From contig NZ_FOGR01000001.1 of NCBI RefSeq assembly GCF_900111275.1, forward strand, positions 1-64,000: 64,000 nucleotides of DNA. The letters run 5' to 3'. Below are positions 1 to 8,170 of the stretch, one piece after another. The notes beneath the pieces are model-generated. The model was given only the letters and a program-made list of their open reading frames with translations. It did no database searches and had not been told where the DNA came from. Position 1 is the stretch's first letter, and every line of letters begins with the position of its first letter. The stretch is from Rhizobium sp. NFR03 (GTDB lineage Bacteria > Pseudomonadota > Alphaproteobacteria > Rhizobiales > Rhizobiaceae). The position numbers and the translations under genes were made by a program.

Positions 1-181
1 TACTCGGCCGAGATCGCTTCTTTGAAACAAGACCAGCTGCACCATAAAGGTCATAGGCCTGCAAAAGCCGATGGACCTGACTTCGACTGAGATCAAGCTG
101 CTCGGCAGCCTGGACGACGCTCAGGCGGTCGTCACGGATCTTCTGAATGACTTCGAGGCGATGCAATTCTTTCTGCGACAT
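1..181 (-). CDS. ISNCY-type transposase, N-terminal fragment (partial)
   Basis: The gene reads leftward off the window edge, so only about 60 residues are visible. They begin MSQKELHRLEVIQK and continue with a helix-turn-helix (VVQAAEQLDLSRSQVHRLLQ, about residues 20-40) and a basic SKKRSRPS tail. This is the usual opening of ISNCY-family transposases, whose DDE domain would lie outside the window. The start at 181 is chosen because family members begin MSQKEL; an in-frame ATG at 199 would add MSCLIT. Whether the element is intact cannot be judged from this window. It sits directly upstream of purC. Confidence 0.8.
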   Translation of the reverse strand, partial: MSQKELHRLEVIQKIRDDRLSVVQAAEQLDLSRSQVHRLLQAYDLYGAAGLVSKKRSRPS

Positions 182-290
182 GGTGATCAAACAGGACATG
201 ACGACTCCAACCGCTCATGGTCTCGACCAAGCTCGAAGTCGTCATCCTTGCTCCCGACGTTGGCTTTGACCAGTGCATCAAGAGGCGAGG

Positions 291-323
291 CTGTCGCATC
301 TCTAACTGGCCCGACTGTCGCAT
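291..323. repeat. Probable IS terminal region with repeated CTGTCGCAT
   Basis: The nonamer CTGTCGCAT occurs twice, at 291-299 and 315-323, just outside the transposase start. Terminal or subterminal short repeats of this kind are common at insertion-sequence ends. I infer that the right end of the element lies near position 325. The left end is outside the window, so the inverted repeat cannot be confirmed. Confidence 0.35.
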
Positions 324-524
324 TACTAAATAGCCGCTACATCAATGGGTCAGATAATATAGATTATGGAACATATGTCTGGATAATCGGCGGGGTGGAC
401 TGTTCCACGACCGCGGTTCCGACCCGAGCCGATCGATCTCAGGGATCGCAACGGCCTATATCATCCCATTGACGCAATGGCGGCCGCGCGTCTATCCACG
501 GTGAGACTTTCCTTTCCCGAAGCA

Positions 525-1496
525 ATGAGATGGCCCGTGACCGACACCAATCAGCGTATCCTGCCAGACGCCTTCATTCCCGAGCTTCCGGGACGTTATA
601 ATGGCAAGGTTCGGGAGAACTACGATCTGACCGATGGCCGACGGATCATCATTGCGACCGACCGGCTCAGCGCTTTCGATGTCGTGCTTACCGCGATCCC
701 GTTCAAGGGTCAGGTGCTGACGCAGACGGCGCGATACTGGTTCGAGAAGACGGCGGATATCTGCCCCAACCACGTGCTCGAATACCCCGATCCGAATGTC
801 GTCGTGGGAACGCGGCTCGACATTCTACCGGTGGAAATCGTCGTACGCGGCTATCTCGCGGGAACGACAAGCACGTCGATCCTGACGAAGTACCGAAATG
901 GCGAGCGATTCATGTACGGAACCCGCCTTCCTGACGGAATGAAGGATAATGAGAAGCTTCCGACCGCTATCATTACACCGACGAGCAAGGCTTTCGACGG
1001 CGGCCATGACGAGCCGCTCTCAGCCGAAGAGATCATTGAGCAGAAGCTCCTGACACAGGAGCAGTGGGACACGGTATCATCTTACGCGCTGGCACTGTTC
1101 CAGCGCGGACAGGAACTGGCGGCGGAGCGTGGCCTGATCCTTGTCGACACGAAATACGAATTCGGGACCGATGCTGCCGGGCGCATCGTGCTGGCTGATG
1201 AGATCCACACGCCGGACAGCAGCCGCTACTGGATAGCAGAAAGTTACCCGGAGAGCTTCGCGGCGGGCGGGCGGCCGAAGAGTTTCGACAAGGATTTCGT
1301 GCGCGCCTGGGTGACCGAGCGGTGCGACCCCTACAAGGATCCGATCCCGGCGATCCCGGAAGCGCTGATCGCGCAAACGTCGAAGGTCTATATCGAGGCC
1401 TATGAGACGATCACAGGCGAGCGTTTCGAGCCCGATCTACGCGGCGCAACCGTTCTCGATCGCGTGCGAGGCAATCTCGCGCCCTACTTCGCGTAA
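525..1496 (+). CDS. purC: Phosphoribosylaminoimidazole-succinocarboxamide synthase
   Basis: SAICAR synthetase joins CAIR and aspartate with ATP in step 8 of purine synthesis, in the cytosol. The 323-residue product has the ATP-binding start GKVRENYDL, the VVRGYLAGT motif near residue 110, ITPTSK, DTKYEFG and [13 protein letters not shown]. The length and the C-terminal YKDPIP segment match the longer fungal-like PurC form that rhizobia carry beside a short PurC. ATG at 525 is preferred; an ATG at 477 and a GTG at 537 are in frame, and none has a strong ribosome site. The IS remnant lies upstream, so the promoter may be partly rearranged. It is convergent with the MBL hydrolase gene, with an 8-bp gap. 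Confidence 0.93.
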   Translation: MRWPVTDTNQRILPDAFIPELPGRYNGKVRENYDLTDGRRIIIATDRLSAFDVVLTAIPFKGQVLTQTARYWFEKTADICPNHVLEYPDPNVVVGTRLDILPVEIVVRGYLAGTTSTSILTKYRNGERFMYGTRLPDGMKDNEKLPTAIITPTSKAFDGGHDEPLSAEEIIEQKLLTQEQWDTVSSYALALFQRGQELAAERGLILVDTKYEFGTDAAGRIVLADEIHTPDSSRYWIAESYPESFAAGGRPKSFDKDFVRAWVTERCDPYKDPIPAIPEALIAQTSKVYIEAYETITGERFEPDLRGATVLDRVRGNLAPYFA

Positions 1497-1504
1497 ACGC
1501 CGGA

Positions 1505-2317
1505 TCAGGCTTCGACCAAGATCTGCAAGCCATCATACGCCGGCTCCACATGGGCCGGCGTTTCCCGCATGACCGTTTCGTAGTCGAGCGGCACATGCAT
1601 ATGGGTGAGAATGGCGCGTTGCGGGGCGATCTTTTCGATCCACGCAAGCGACTGCTCGAGGGAAAGGTGGCTCGGATGATATTGATATTGCAGCGTATCG
1701 ATGACCAGCGTTTCCAAGCCGGCCAGCCGGTCGATCGTCTCCGGCGGGAAATCGCTGACATCGGTGCAATAGGCGAAATTGCCGACGCGGAAGCCAAGGG
1801 AATGGATGGAACCGTGCATCTGTAGCAGAGGCTGGAACGTGATTGTGCCGCCCGCACCATCGACATGAAACGGTTGGAGCGATGGCTCGATCACGCAGGC
1901 ACGGATGATTGGCGGGTAGTTGCTTCCGGGCGGAGATTCCAGACAGTAGCTGAATCCCTCGCGGATCCGCGCCAATGTGAAGGCGTCCGCCCAGATCGGG
2001 GTCTGACGGCGATTATGGATGACGAAGCCTCTGAGGTCGTCGATGCCATGCAGGTGGTCGGCATGCGAGTGCGTGTAGACCACGGCGTCGAGGTCTTTCA
2101 CGCTCGCCGATAGAAGCTGCTCGCGCAGGTCCGGCCCGGTATCGATGAGCACCGTCGTCCGGCCGCCATTCTCAGCCACCTGCTCCACCAGCAAGGCCGC
2201 CCGCAGTCTGCGGTTCTTGGGGTTGAGCGGATCGCAGGCACCCCAGTCGCCGGTGATGCGTGGAACGCCCGGAGACGATCCGCAGCCGAGAATGGTGAAA
2301 ATCCGCCGTGCCGCCAT
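1505..2317 (-). CDS. MBL-fold metal-dependent hydrolase (PhnP/phosphodiesterase-like)
   Basis: The product has about 270 residues and a metallo-beta-lactamase fold. It shows the metal motif HSHADHLHGID near residues 83-93, a preceding LIDTGPD strand-turn, a YCTDVSDF segment and a late THMHVPLDYE histidine pair. The opening ILGCGSSPGVPR is typical of the PhnP-like branch that cleaves small cyclic or phosphodiester substrates. The true substrate is unknown. It is the last gene of the metG-tatD operon, 13 nt after tatD. ATG 2317 gives MAARRIFTILG; a GTG at 2326 is the alternative. Pairing with tatD and metG is common in rhizobia, but its functional meaning is not established. Confidence 0.88.
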   Translation of the reverse strand: MAARRIFTILGCGSSPGVPRITGDWGACDPLNPKNRRLRAALLVEQVAENGGRTTVLIDTGPDLREQLLSASVKDLDAVVYTHSHADHLHGIDDLRGFVIHNRRQTPIWADAFTLARIREGFSYCLESPPGSNYPPIIRACVIEPSLQPFHVDGAGGTITFQPLLQMHGSIHSLGFRVGNFAYCTDVSDFPPETIDRLAGLETLVIDTLQYQYHPSHLSLEQSLAWIEKIAPQRAILTHMHVPLDYETVMRETPAHVEPAYDGLQILVEA

Positions 2318-2330
2318 CAACGTCACCGGT

Positions 2331-3122
2331 TCAGGATCGCGGCATCTTGGAGAAGATGCGGAAGGCGTTGTCGGTTGTCACTGCTGCGATCTCCTCGAAG
2401 GAGACGCCCAGCGTTTCTCCGAGAACGTGCGCCGTGTGCGCGACGTAGGCTGGTTCGTTGCGTTTTCCGCGAAAGGGCTTGGGTGCAAGATAAGGCGCGT
2501 CGGTCTCAACCAGCAGTCGGTCGCGCGGCACGGTGAGGGCGATCGCGCGTAGCTCTTCGGATTTCGGGAAGGTGAGAATGCCGGAGAACGAGATGTATCC
2601 ACCAAGTTCCACGCCCACCCGGGCAAGATCGGGTCCTGACGAGAAACAGTGAAGGATGAAGGGGAAAGCCCCCTTCCCTGTTTCGCTCCGCAGGATCGCG
2701 GCCATATCCTCGTCCGCCGAGCGGCTGTGGATGACGAGCGGCAAGCCGGTTTCGCGCGCAGCGCCGATGTGGCGAAGCAGACCGGTCTTCTGGTCCTCGG
2801 GCTTCTGCGTATCGTAGAAGTAGTCGAGACCCGCCTCGCCGATCGCAATGACTTTCGGATGCGCCGACAACCGGACCAGATCGTCCGTCGTCACGTCCAG
2901 TTCCTCATCCGCATTGTTCGGATGCGTGCCGACCGAACAGAATACGTTGTCATATCCCTCGGCCACGGCAAGGATCGTATCGAACCGTCTGACGCGTGTG
3001 CAGATCGTCACCAGCTTGTGGACGCCCATCTCGGCCGCGCGGGCGACGATGTCATCCCGCTCGGCCTCGAAATCGGGAAAATCGAGATGGCAATGCGTGT
3101 CGATCAGTAAAGGAGGAGCCAC
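2331..3122 (-). CDS. tatD: TatD-family metal-dependent hydrolase/DNase
   Basis: This is a TIM-barrel metal hydrolase of the TatD family, whose members act as 3'-5' DNases or deoxyribonucleases in DNA degradation and repair. The visible metal ligands are the N-terminal IDTHCHLDF (HxH), GEAGLDYF, HSRSAD, HCFSS and the terminal ETDAPYLAP, in the normal family order. The length, about 263 residues, is usual. The start is taken as GTG 3122, preceded by GAGG seven bases upstream inside the metG stop region; a TTG at 3128 would overlap metG by four bases. It lies in the leftward operon between metG and the MBL hydrolase. Confidence 0.92.
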   Translation of the reverse strand: MAPPLLIDTHCHLDFPDFEAERDDIVARAAEMGVHKLVTICTRVRRFDTILAVAEGYDNVFCSVGTHPNNADEELDVTTDDLVRLSAHPKVIAIGEAGLDYFYDTQKPEDQKTGLLRHIGAARETGLPLVIHSRSADEDMAAILRSETGKGAFPFILHCFSSGPDLARVGVELGGYISFSGILTFPKSEELRAIALTVPRDRLLVETDAPYLAPKPFRGKRNEPAYVAHTAHVLGETLGVSFEEIAAVTTDNAFRIFSKMPRS

Positions 3123-3124
3123 GA

Positions 3125-4675
3125 TCAAACCTCTGGAGGAACGTAGCGCGGGAAGACCGGCTTGGGCGCCTCAAGCGGGGTTCCCGACGCGAGGCGGCCG
3201 GCCTTCCCCAGAAAGGCGAAGCTGCGCTGATCCTCAGGCACGGCGACGAGGTCAAGCAGCTTGGCGGAAGAGCCGGGCATGAAGGGTTGCAGCAAGATGG
3301 CCACCTGGCGCACCACATCCGCCGTCACATAGAGCACCGTCGCCATGCGCGCCGGGTCGGTCTTCTTCAGCGCCCAGGGCTCCTGCCCCGCGAAATAACG
3401 ATCGGCTTCGGAAACCACCGCAATGATGGAGGCGAGAACCTTGTGGATGACGAGCGCGTCCATGTCGGCGCGCGTCGAGGCGTGCAGGGCGTCCGCCGAG
3501 GCAAGCATGGCCTCGTCAGCCTCGCTCAATGCGCCACATACGGGGATAACCCCGTCGCAGTTCTTCACGATCATCGACAGCGAGCGGCTCGCAAGGTTGC
3601 CGATGCCGTTGGCGAGATCCGAATTGATGCGGGTGGCGATCGCCTCTTCGCTATAGCTGCCATCCTGGCCGAAGGAGACCTCGCGCATGAAGAAATAGCG
3701 GATCTGGTCGAGGCCGAAATGCTCCACCAGATTGACGGGATCGACGACGTTGCCGAGAGATTTCGACATCTTCTCGCCCTTGTTGAGCAGGAAGCCGTGA
3801 GCGAAGACCTTCTTCGGCAGCGGCAAACCAGCCGACATGAGAAATGCGGGCCAATAGACGGCGTGGAAGCGGATAATATCCTTGCCGATCATATGAATGC
3901 TCGCCGGCCAGTATTTCGCGCGCGGCCCATCCGGGTCCGTCAGGGCGCCGGTGGCCGTAATATAGTTCGTCAGGGCGTCGACCCAGACATACATGACATG
4001 CGCTGGATCGCCGGGGACAGGGATGCCCCAGTCGAATGTCGTGCGCGACATGGAAAGGTCCTTCAGGCCGGACTTCACGAAGGAAATGACCTCGTTGCGG
4101 CGCTCAGTGGGGCCGATGAAATCCAGATTGTCCTCGTAATGCTGAAGCAGCCGGTCCTGATAGGCCGAAAGACGGAAGAAGTAGCTCGCTTCCTCCACCC
4201 ACTCGACGGGCGTTCCCTGCGGACCGTAGCGAACGCCATCCGCCCGAACCTCGGTCTCGCTTTCCTGATAGTAGGCTTCGTCGCGCACCGAGTACCAGCC
4301 GGAATAGGCATCCTTGTAGAGGTCGCCGGCCTCGGCCATCCTGTTCCAGATGACCTTTACGGCCTCGTGGTGGCGCGCTTCCGTCGTGCGGATGTAGTCG
4401 TCGTTCGACCCCTGGAGCAGCTTGACCATCGCCTGGAACTCGGCCGCGTTGCGGTCCGCCAGCTCCTGCGGCGTTAGACCTTCCCGGCGTGCCGTCTGCT
4501 GCATCTTCTGCCCATGCTCGTCCGTCCCCGTCAGAAAGAAGACATCGCGCCCGTCCAGCCGCTCGAACCGGGCCACGACATCGGTCGCTATCAGCTCATA
4601 GGCATGACCGATATGGGGCCGCCCGTTGGGGTAGGCGATGGCGGTGGTGATGTAGAAAGGGGATGTGTCTGTCAT
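3125..4675 (-). CDS. metG: Methionine--tRNA ligase
   Basis: This class I aminoacyl-tRNA synthetase charges tRNA-Met in the cytosol. The 516-residue product has the HIGH signature (PHIGHAYE, residues 20-27), [11 protein letters not shown], and the KMSKS loop as [10 protein letters not shown] near residue 305. The length fits the compact alphaproteobacterial form, which lacks the C-terminal dimerisation/EMAP domain. Start ATG 4675. The stop codon overlaps or abuts tatD, so translational coupling is likely. Upstream, the holB end is separated by a decayed MazG-like gene on the other strand, which interrupts the otherwise tight operon. Confidence 0.97.
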   Translation of the reverse strand: MTDTSPFYITTAIAYPNGRPHIGHAYELIATDVVARFERLDGRDVFFLTGTDEHGQKMQQTARREGLTPQELADRNAAEFQAMVKLLQGSNDDYIRTTEARHHEAVKVIWNRMAEAGDLYKDAYSGWYSVRDEAYYQESETEVRADGVRYGPQGTPVEWVEEASYFFRLSAYQDRLLQHYEDNLDFIGPTERRNEVISFVKSGLKDLSMSRTTFDWGIPVPGDPAHVMYVWVDALTNYITATGALTDPDGPRAKYWPASIHMIGKDIIRFHAVYWPAFLMSAGLPLPKKVFAHGFLLNKGEKMSKSLGNVVDPVNLVEHFGLDQIRYFFMREVSFGQDGSYSEEAIATRINSDLANGIGNLASRSLSMIVKNCDGVIPVCGALSEADEAMLASADALHASTRADMDALVIHKVLASIIAVVSEADRYFAGQEPWALKKTDPARMATVLYVTADVVRQVAILLQPFMPGSSAKLLDLVAVPEDQRSFAFLGKAGRLASGTPLEAPKPVFPRYVPPEV

Positions 4676-4747
4676 GGCAATATCGAACTTCTGGCTGGGA
4701 GCATTTCTGGCCTATCCCGCTCTTAAACCATCCCATGGGCGGTGGGA

Positions 4748-5062
4748 ATGCAAACACTGCAAAAAGCGACCGTGGTTTTTGCCGCACTGCAGAGACGTAC
4801 GGCATCCTTCGGGACCACGACGGGTTCGTCATCAAACTGGTCGAGGAGGTGGGCGAGTTGACGCAGACCTGCAACAGGGGGCGGTCGGGCTCGTGTACAG
4901 GGTCTCGATGAAGCCGCCCTGAGGATAGCCATCGAAGACGAGGCGGCTGACCTTCTCGGTCACGTGCTGCTTCTTGCCCACCGACATTGGCTGGACCTCG
5001 ATGCTGCTATCCAGCGAAAATGGAACTTCTCGCCGACGGGAGTACAGGAGCCTGCTTCCTGA
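4748..5062 (+). pseudogene. MazG-like nucleotide pyrophosphohydrolase, frameshifted
   Basis: Reading rightward, three frames join into one protein of about 104 residues. ATG 4748 opens MQTLQKATVVFA; a shift near 4785 gives ETYGILRDHDGFVIKLVEE followed by VGELTQTCNR; a second shift in the G-rich run near 4875 gives RARVQGLDEAALRIAIEDE, then AADLLGHVLLLAHRH, ending QEPAS at 5062. The EVGEL and EDEAADLLGH helices carry the acidic metal ligands of MazG-type NTP pyrophosphohydrolases, which clear non-canonical nucleotides. At least two frameshifts make the gene non-functional as read. It is embedded on the opposite strand between metG and holB. A sequencing error could mimic one shift but is less likely for both. 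Confidence 0.75.
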
Positions 5063-5065
5063 GCG

Positions 5066-6106
5066 TCAAACCCGGCCAGCCATCCTGAGATCATCGAGAA
5101 TGGAAAGAACGGTCTGCTTGCGATCGAGATTGTAGGCATCGGCAACCGTCAGCCGCTCTGATAGCTCCGACGAAAGCCGTGCGAAACGTTCGGCCGCGGC
5201 CAGATCGCCGCCCAAGCCGGCCGCCTTGGCCTGCCCGTTTACATGACGGGCAACAAGCGTCGCGAAGAAGTCGAAGATCGTATCGCTGTCCTTCGCGGCA
5301 AGGATATCGCCGAGCTTGTGCATCTCGCGCCGCGCCGGAGCGTCGTCGGGATGGCCGAGCATGTGATCGAACGCGTCGATGATGTCGAGCCCACCGTAAT
5401 TGATCAGCTTCAGCGCCTCGGAGACACTGCCCTTCGCAGCCGCGAGAACGCGTGCGCCCCGCTCCCCCTCCAGCCGGATATCGAGATGCGCCAATGCCTT
5501 CGTCATATCGGCATCGGCAAGAGGCTTGAGAGTCAGCGGAAGACAGCGGGAGCGGATGGTCGGCAGCAGGCGGCCCGGCGCATGCGTGAGGACGAGAAAC
5601 ATCGAACGCTTCGGCGGTTCTTCGAGAATCTTGAGAATCGCATTGGCTGCGTTGCGATTGAGATCGTCGGCCGGGTCGATGATCACGATGCGCCAGTTTC
5701 CGGTGCCCGAGGTTTGCGAGAAGAACCGCCCTGCCCGGCGCACCTCGTCCACCGTAATCGCGCTTTTCACTTTGCCCGTCTTTTCGTCCACCGGACGGGT
5801 GAGGTGCAGGACATTATGCGACGAACCTGCGGCAATCTGCCGGCTGACCACGGAACCGGCATCGGGATCAGCGATCCGGGCCGGTGCGTCGGTTGGCTCG
5901 GGATGACTGAGGACGTGGTTTGCAAAGCGAAAGGCGAGCGTCGCCTTGCCAATGCCTTCCGGCCCCTCGATGAGGATAGCGTGATGCCCCTTGCCGGAAC
6001 GGTACCCAGCCGCGAGAAACGTCTGCGCTTCTTCGTGCCCGAACAGCACGGTATTTTCGGATGGCGCGATAGCGCCGTCCAGCACATCAGATCGACCTTC
6101 GCTCAC
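5066..6106 (-). CDS. holB: DNA polymerase III subunit delta'
   Basis: This is a subunit of the clamp-loader complex that places the beta clamp on DNA. The 346-residue product has an AAA+ N-terminal part with a P-loop-like EGPEGIGKATL (about residues 48-58), an IIDPADDLNRNAANAILK segment, the typical LEEPP turn and sensor-1-like LPTIRSRC. It lacks the cysteine cluster of gamma/tau. GTG start at 6106 overlaps the tmk stop by four bases (GTGA), so the two are translationally coupled. tmk-holB-metG-tatD is a recurrent order in alphaproteobacteria and supports the call. Confidence 0.92.
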   Translation of the reverse strand: MSEGRSDVLDGAIAPSENTVLFGHEEAQTFLAAGYRSGKGHHAILIEGPEGIGKATLAFRFANHVLSHPEPTDAPARIADPDAGSVVSRQIAAGSSHNVLHLTRPVDEKTGKVKSAITVDEVRRAGRFFSQTSGTGNWRIVIIDPADDLNRNAANAILKILEEPPKRSMFLVLTHAPGRLLPTIRSRCLPLTLKPLADADMTKALAHLDIRLEGERGARVLAAAKGSVSEALKLINYGGLDIIDAFDHMLGHPDDAPARREMHKLGDILAAKDSDTIFDFFATLVARHVNGQAKAAGLGGDLAAAERFARLSSELSERLTVADAYNLDRKQTVLSILDDLRMAGRV

Positions 6107-6783
6107 GCGTCTATCCTTGCGTTCTGCCGCTTGGCCAAGAGCGTTTCCACGGCCGAAAGAACGTCTCGCGCGATCACATCGACAGGGCGCGTGGCGTCGA
6201 TGACGTGACAGCGGGCGGGGTCACGCGTCGCAATGTCGAGAAAAGCCTCGCGGCGCTTCTCATGCGTCTCCAGTTCCTCTTTCTCGAAGCGATCCGGGAC
6301 GGAGGCGGCAGCATCGTCACCCTTGGAAGCACGAGCCCGCGCCCGCTCAAGGCCCGCGGCCGCTGGCATGTCGAGGATGATGGTGATGTCGGGCCGCAGG
6401 CCATTGATCGCCAGGCACTCGAGGGCATCGATGAGGGGTTCGGGCAGGTTTCCCGTAATGCCTTGATAGACACGGGACGAGTCCATGAAGCGGTCGCAGA
6501 GAACCATGCTGCCACCGTCAAGTGCCGGACGAATCAACGTCTCGACGTGATCGCTTCGTGCCGCGGCGAAGAGCAGCGCCTCCATGCGGACGCCATAGGA
6601 TTCTGCTGCTCCCGACAGGATGACATGCCGGACGGCCTCGGCCCCGGCAGAACCGCCGGGCTCGCGCGTAATGCGCACGGCATGGCCCTGTGCTTCCAGC
6701 GCGCCGGCCAGGAGGCGGATCTGAGTCGATTTCCCAACCCCCTCGCCGCCTTCGAATGTCACGAACATCGCGTCTGCCGTCAA
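6103..6783 (-). CDS. tmk: Thymidylate kinase
   Basis: It phosphorylates dTMP to dTDP for DNA synthesis. The 226-residue product has the P-loop FEGGEGVGKSTQ (residues 9-20), the TREPGGSAGAE substrate loop, and CDRFMDSSRVYQG, a close version of the DRYxxSxxAYQG thymidylate site. The TTG at 6783 is preceded by AAGGCAA; an ATG at 6768 (MFVTFEGGEG) is the alternative start. It overlaps holB by four bases and lies 193 bp downstream of the carboxypeptidase gene, with a possible terminator between them. Confidence 0.93.
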   Translation of the reverse strand: MTADAMFVTFEGGEGVGKSTQIRLLAGALEAQGHAVRITREPGGSAGAEAVRHVILSGAAESYGVRMEALLFAAARSDHVETLIRPALDGGSMVLCDRFMDSSRVYQGITGNLPEPLIDALECLAINGLRPDITIILDMPAAAGLERARARASKGDDAAASVPDRFEKEELETHEKRREAFLDIATRDPARCHVIDATRPVDVIARDVLSAVETLLAKRQNARIDA

Positions 6784-6910
6784 TTGCCTTGCCTCTTACC
6801 GGACATCCTTCACCGCGCGAAACAAGCGCCGATTACCGTGCGCGCCATGACGGAAGTACCGAAGGCATTGCGGGCGGATAAGATGCAGTAGCCTATTGCT
6901 CGTCGTCTGA

Positions 6911-6946
6911 AAACACGCCCGCCGGAAAAGGCCGCACGGCGGCGTT
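6911..6946 (-). terminator. Possible rho-independent terminator after the carboxypeptidase gene
   Basis: On the minus strand a GC-rich hairpin (CGCCGCCG ... CGGCGGGCG, one bulge, about 12-nt loop containing CCTTTT) is followed by TGTTTTC. It lies about 35 bases beyond the stop of the D,D-carboxypeptidase homologue. It may separate the rlpA-carboxypeptidase pair from tmk-holB-metG, or only attenuate read-through. Confidence 0.4.
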
Positions 6947-6976
6947 ATATCCCGTCGCGGCGCGCTGGTAGAACAG

Positions 6977-8134
6977 TCACAGCCAGAAGAACAGCAATTC
7001 CTGCAATGCGTCTGCAGCGCGGCTCGTCAGCGAGCCAGCCTCGACAGACGCGACCGTTTTCAGCGGCACCTCCCGCAGCAGTTGCTCCCCGTTCCAGATG
7101 CGTAGCGTACCTGCAACATCCCCTGCCCGCACCGGCACCGTCAGAGGCCAACGATAAACGACACGGGCAGAAAGCTTCGCCGGCGTCTTCACCGGGAGCA
7201 GAACATCCACAGGCCCCGCAGTGACCAGCCCCACCGTCGGACGGTCGCCGCCATAGACGCTCGCGTCGGCGATGGCCTCTCCCTCTGCGAACAGCCGCCT
7301 TTCCGAAAAATTCGTCATCGCCCAGTCGAAGACACGCCTCGCCTCCGCGACGCGGTCCTTGTCCGTGGCGAGGCCATTCAGCGCCAGATCGATGCGGCGC
7401 CCATCCCGGTCCATGGAAGCGACGATGCCATACCCGTAGCCTTCGGCAAAACCGGTGACATAGCCATCGACGCCGATATCGGCGGAGATCAGAGGGTTGC
7501 GGTTTCGCTGGCGGATCCTGTTCCACTCGAACTCGGGCTGCCGGAACAGCGCGACATCATCAGGGTAGGTAGCGCGAAGATGACGCGCGAGCGTTACGAG
7601 GTCCCGCATCGTCGTCACATTGCCCGAGGCAGGGAGTCCGGTGGGGTTCACGAATATCGATGACGTCAGCCCGATTTCCCGCGCGCGTGCCGTCATGCGC
7701 TCCGCGAAGGTGGTCTCGCTGCCAAACATACCCTCCGCCAGGACGATGCACGCATCATTGGCATATTGAACGACGACGCCCTGAAGCAGATCGCCGACAG
7801 AGATTCTGGAATTTAACGCCGCGAACATCGTCGAGGTGCCGGATGGCGCCCCGCCCGTTCGCCAGGCATGCTCGCTCACAGGAAACAGCGTTTCGCGCGA
7901 CAGGCGCGCGTCCTTCAACGCCGAGAGCACCAGCTCGACCGTCATCATCTTGGCCATGGAAGCGGGGGGAACGGCTTCGTCGGCGGCTTTCTCAAGGAGA
8001 ACGGTTTCCGTGAGCGCGTCGATTACAAGCGCTTGCCGCGCCTTCGTCTCGAACTCTTCGGCGCGGGAAGCGGCGCCGAAGAGCACAAGCGCCACTGTCA
8101 GAAGCAAAGTCCTCTCTAACACTCGCCGCCTCAC
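6977..8134 (-). CDS. D-alanyl-D-alanine carboxypeptidase homologue with altered active site
   Basis: The protein is a 385-residue member of the S11 penicillin-binding family (DacA/DacC-like), exported by the signal peptide LLLTVALVLFGAASRAEE. The N-terminal catalytic motif SMAK (S59-K62) is intact. The second motif, normally SxN, reads Y124-A-N126, and the third, normally KTG, reads V226-T-G228. In known enzymes that serine and lysine are needed for acyl transfer, so activity is doubtful. A PBP5-type C-terminal beta domain and a hydrophobic tail (LQELLFFWL) follow, suggesting weak membrane association. GTG 8134 has a strong GGAGGAG site. It lies 36 bp after rlpA, in the same direction. Confidence 0.88.
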   Translation of the reverse strand: MRRRVLERTLLLTVALVLFGAASRAEEFETKARQALVIDALTETVLLEKAADEAVPPASMAKMMTVELVLSALKDARLSRETLFPVSEHAWRTGGAPSGTSTMFAALNSRISVGDLLQGVVVQYANDACIVLAEGMFGSETTFAERMTARAREIGLTSSIFVNPTGLPASGNVTTMRDLVTLARHLRATYPDDVALFRQPEFEWNRIRQRNRNPLISADIGVDGYVTGFAEGYGYGIVASMDRDGRRIDLALNGLATDKDRVAEARRVFDWAMTNFSERRLFAEGEAIADASVYGGDRPTVGLVTAGPVDVLLPVKTPAKLSARVVYRWPLTVPVRAGDVAGTLRIWNGEQLLREVPLKTVASVEAGSLTSRAADALQELLFFWL

Positions 8135-8170
8135 GACTCCTCCACAGGGGCAGCAGACATCCCGCCGGTC

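Noticed and set aside
2996-4477. 493-codon rightward open frame across tatD and metG
   Set aside because: It is antisense to well-supported metG and tatD. High GC creates long opposite-strand frames, and its sequence is rich in Arg, His and Asp with no domain.
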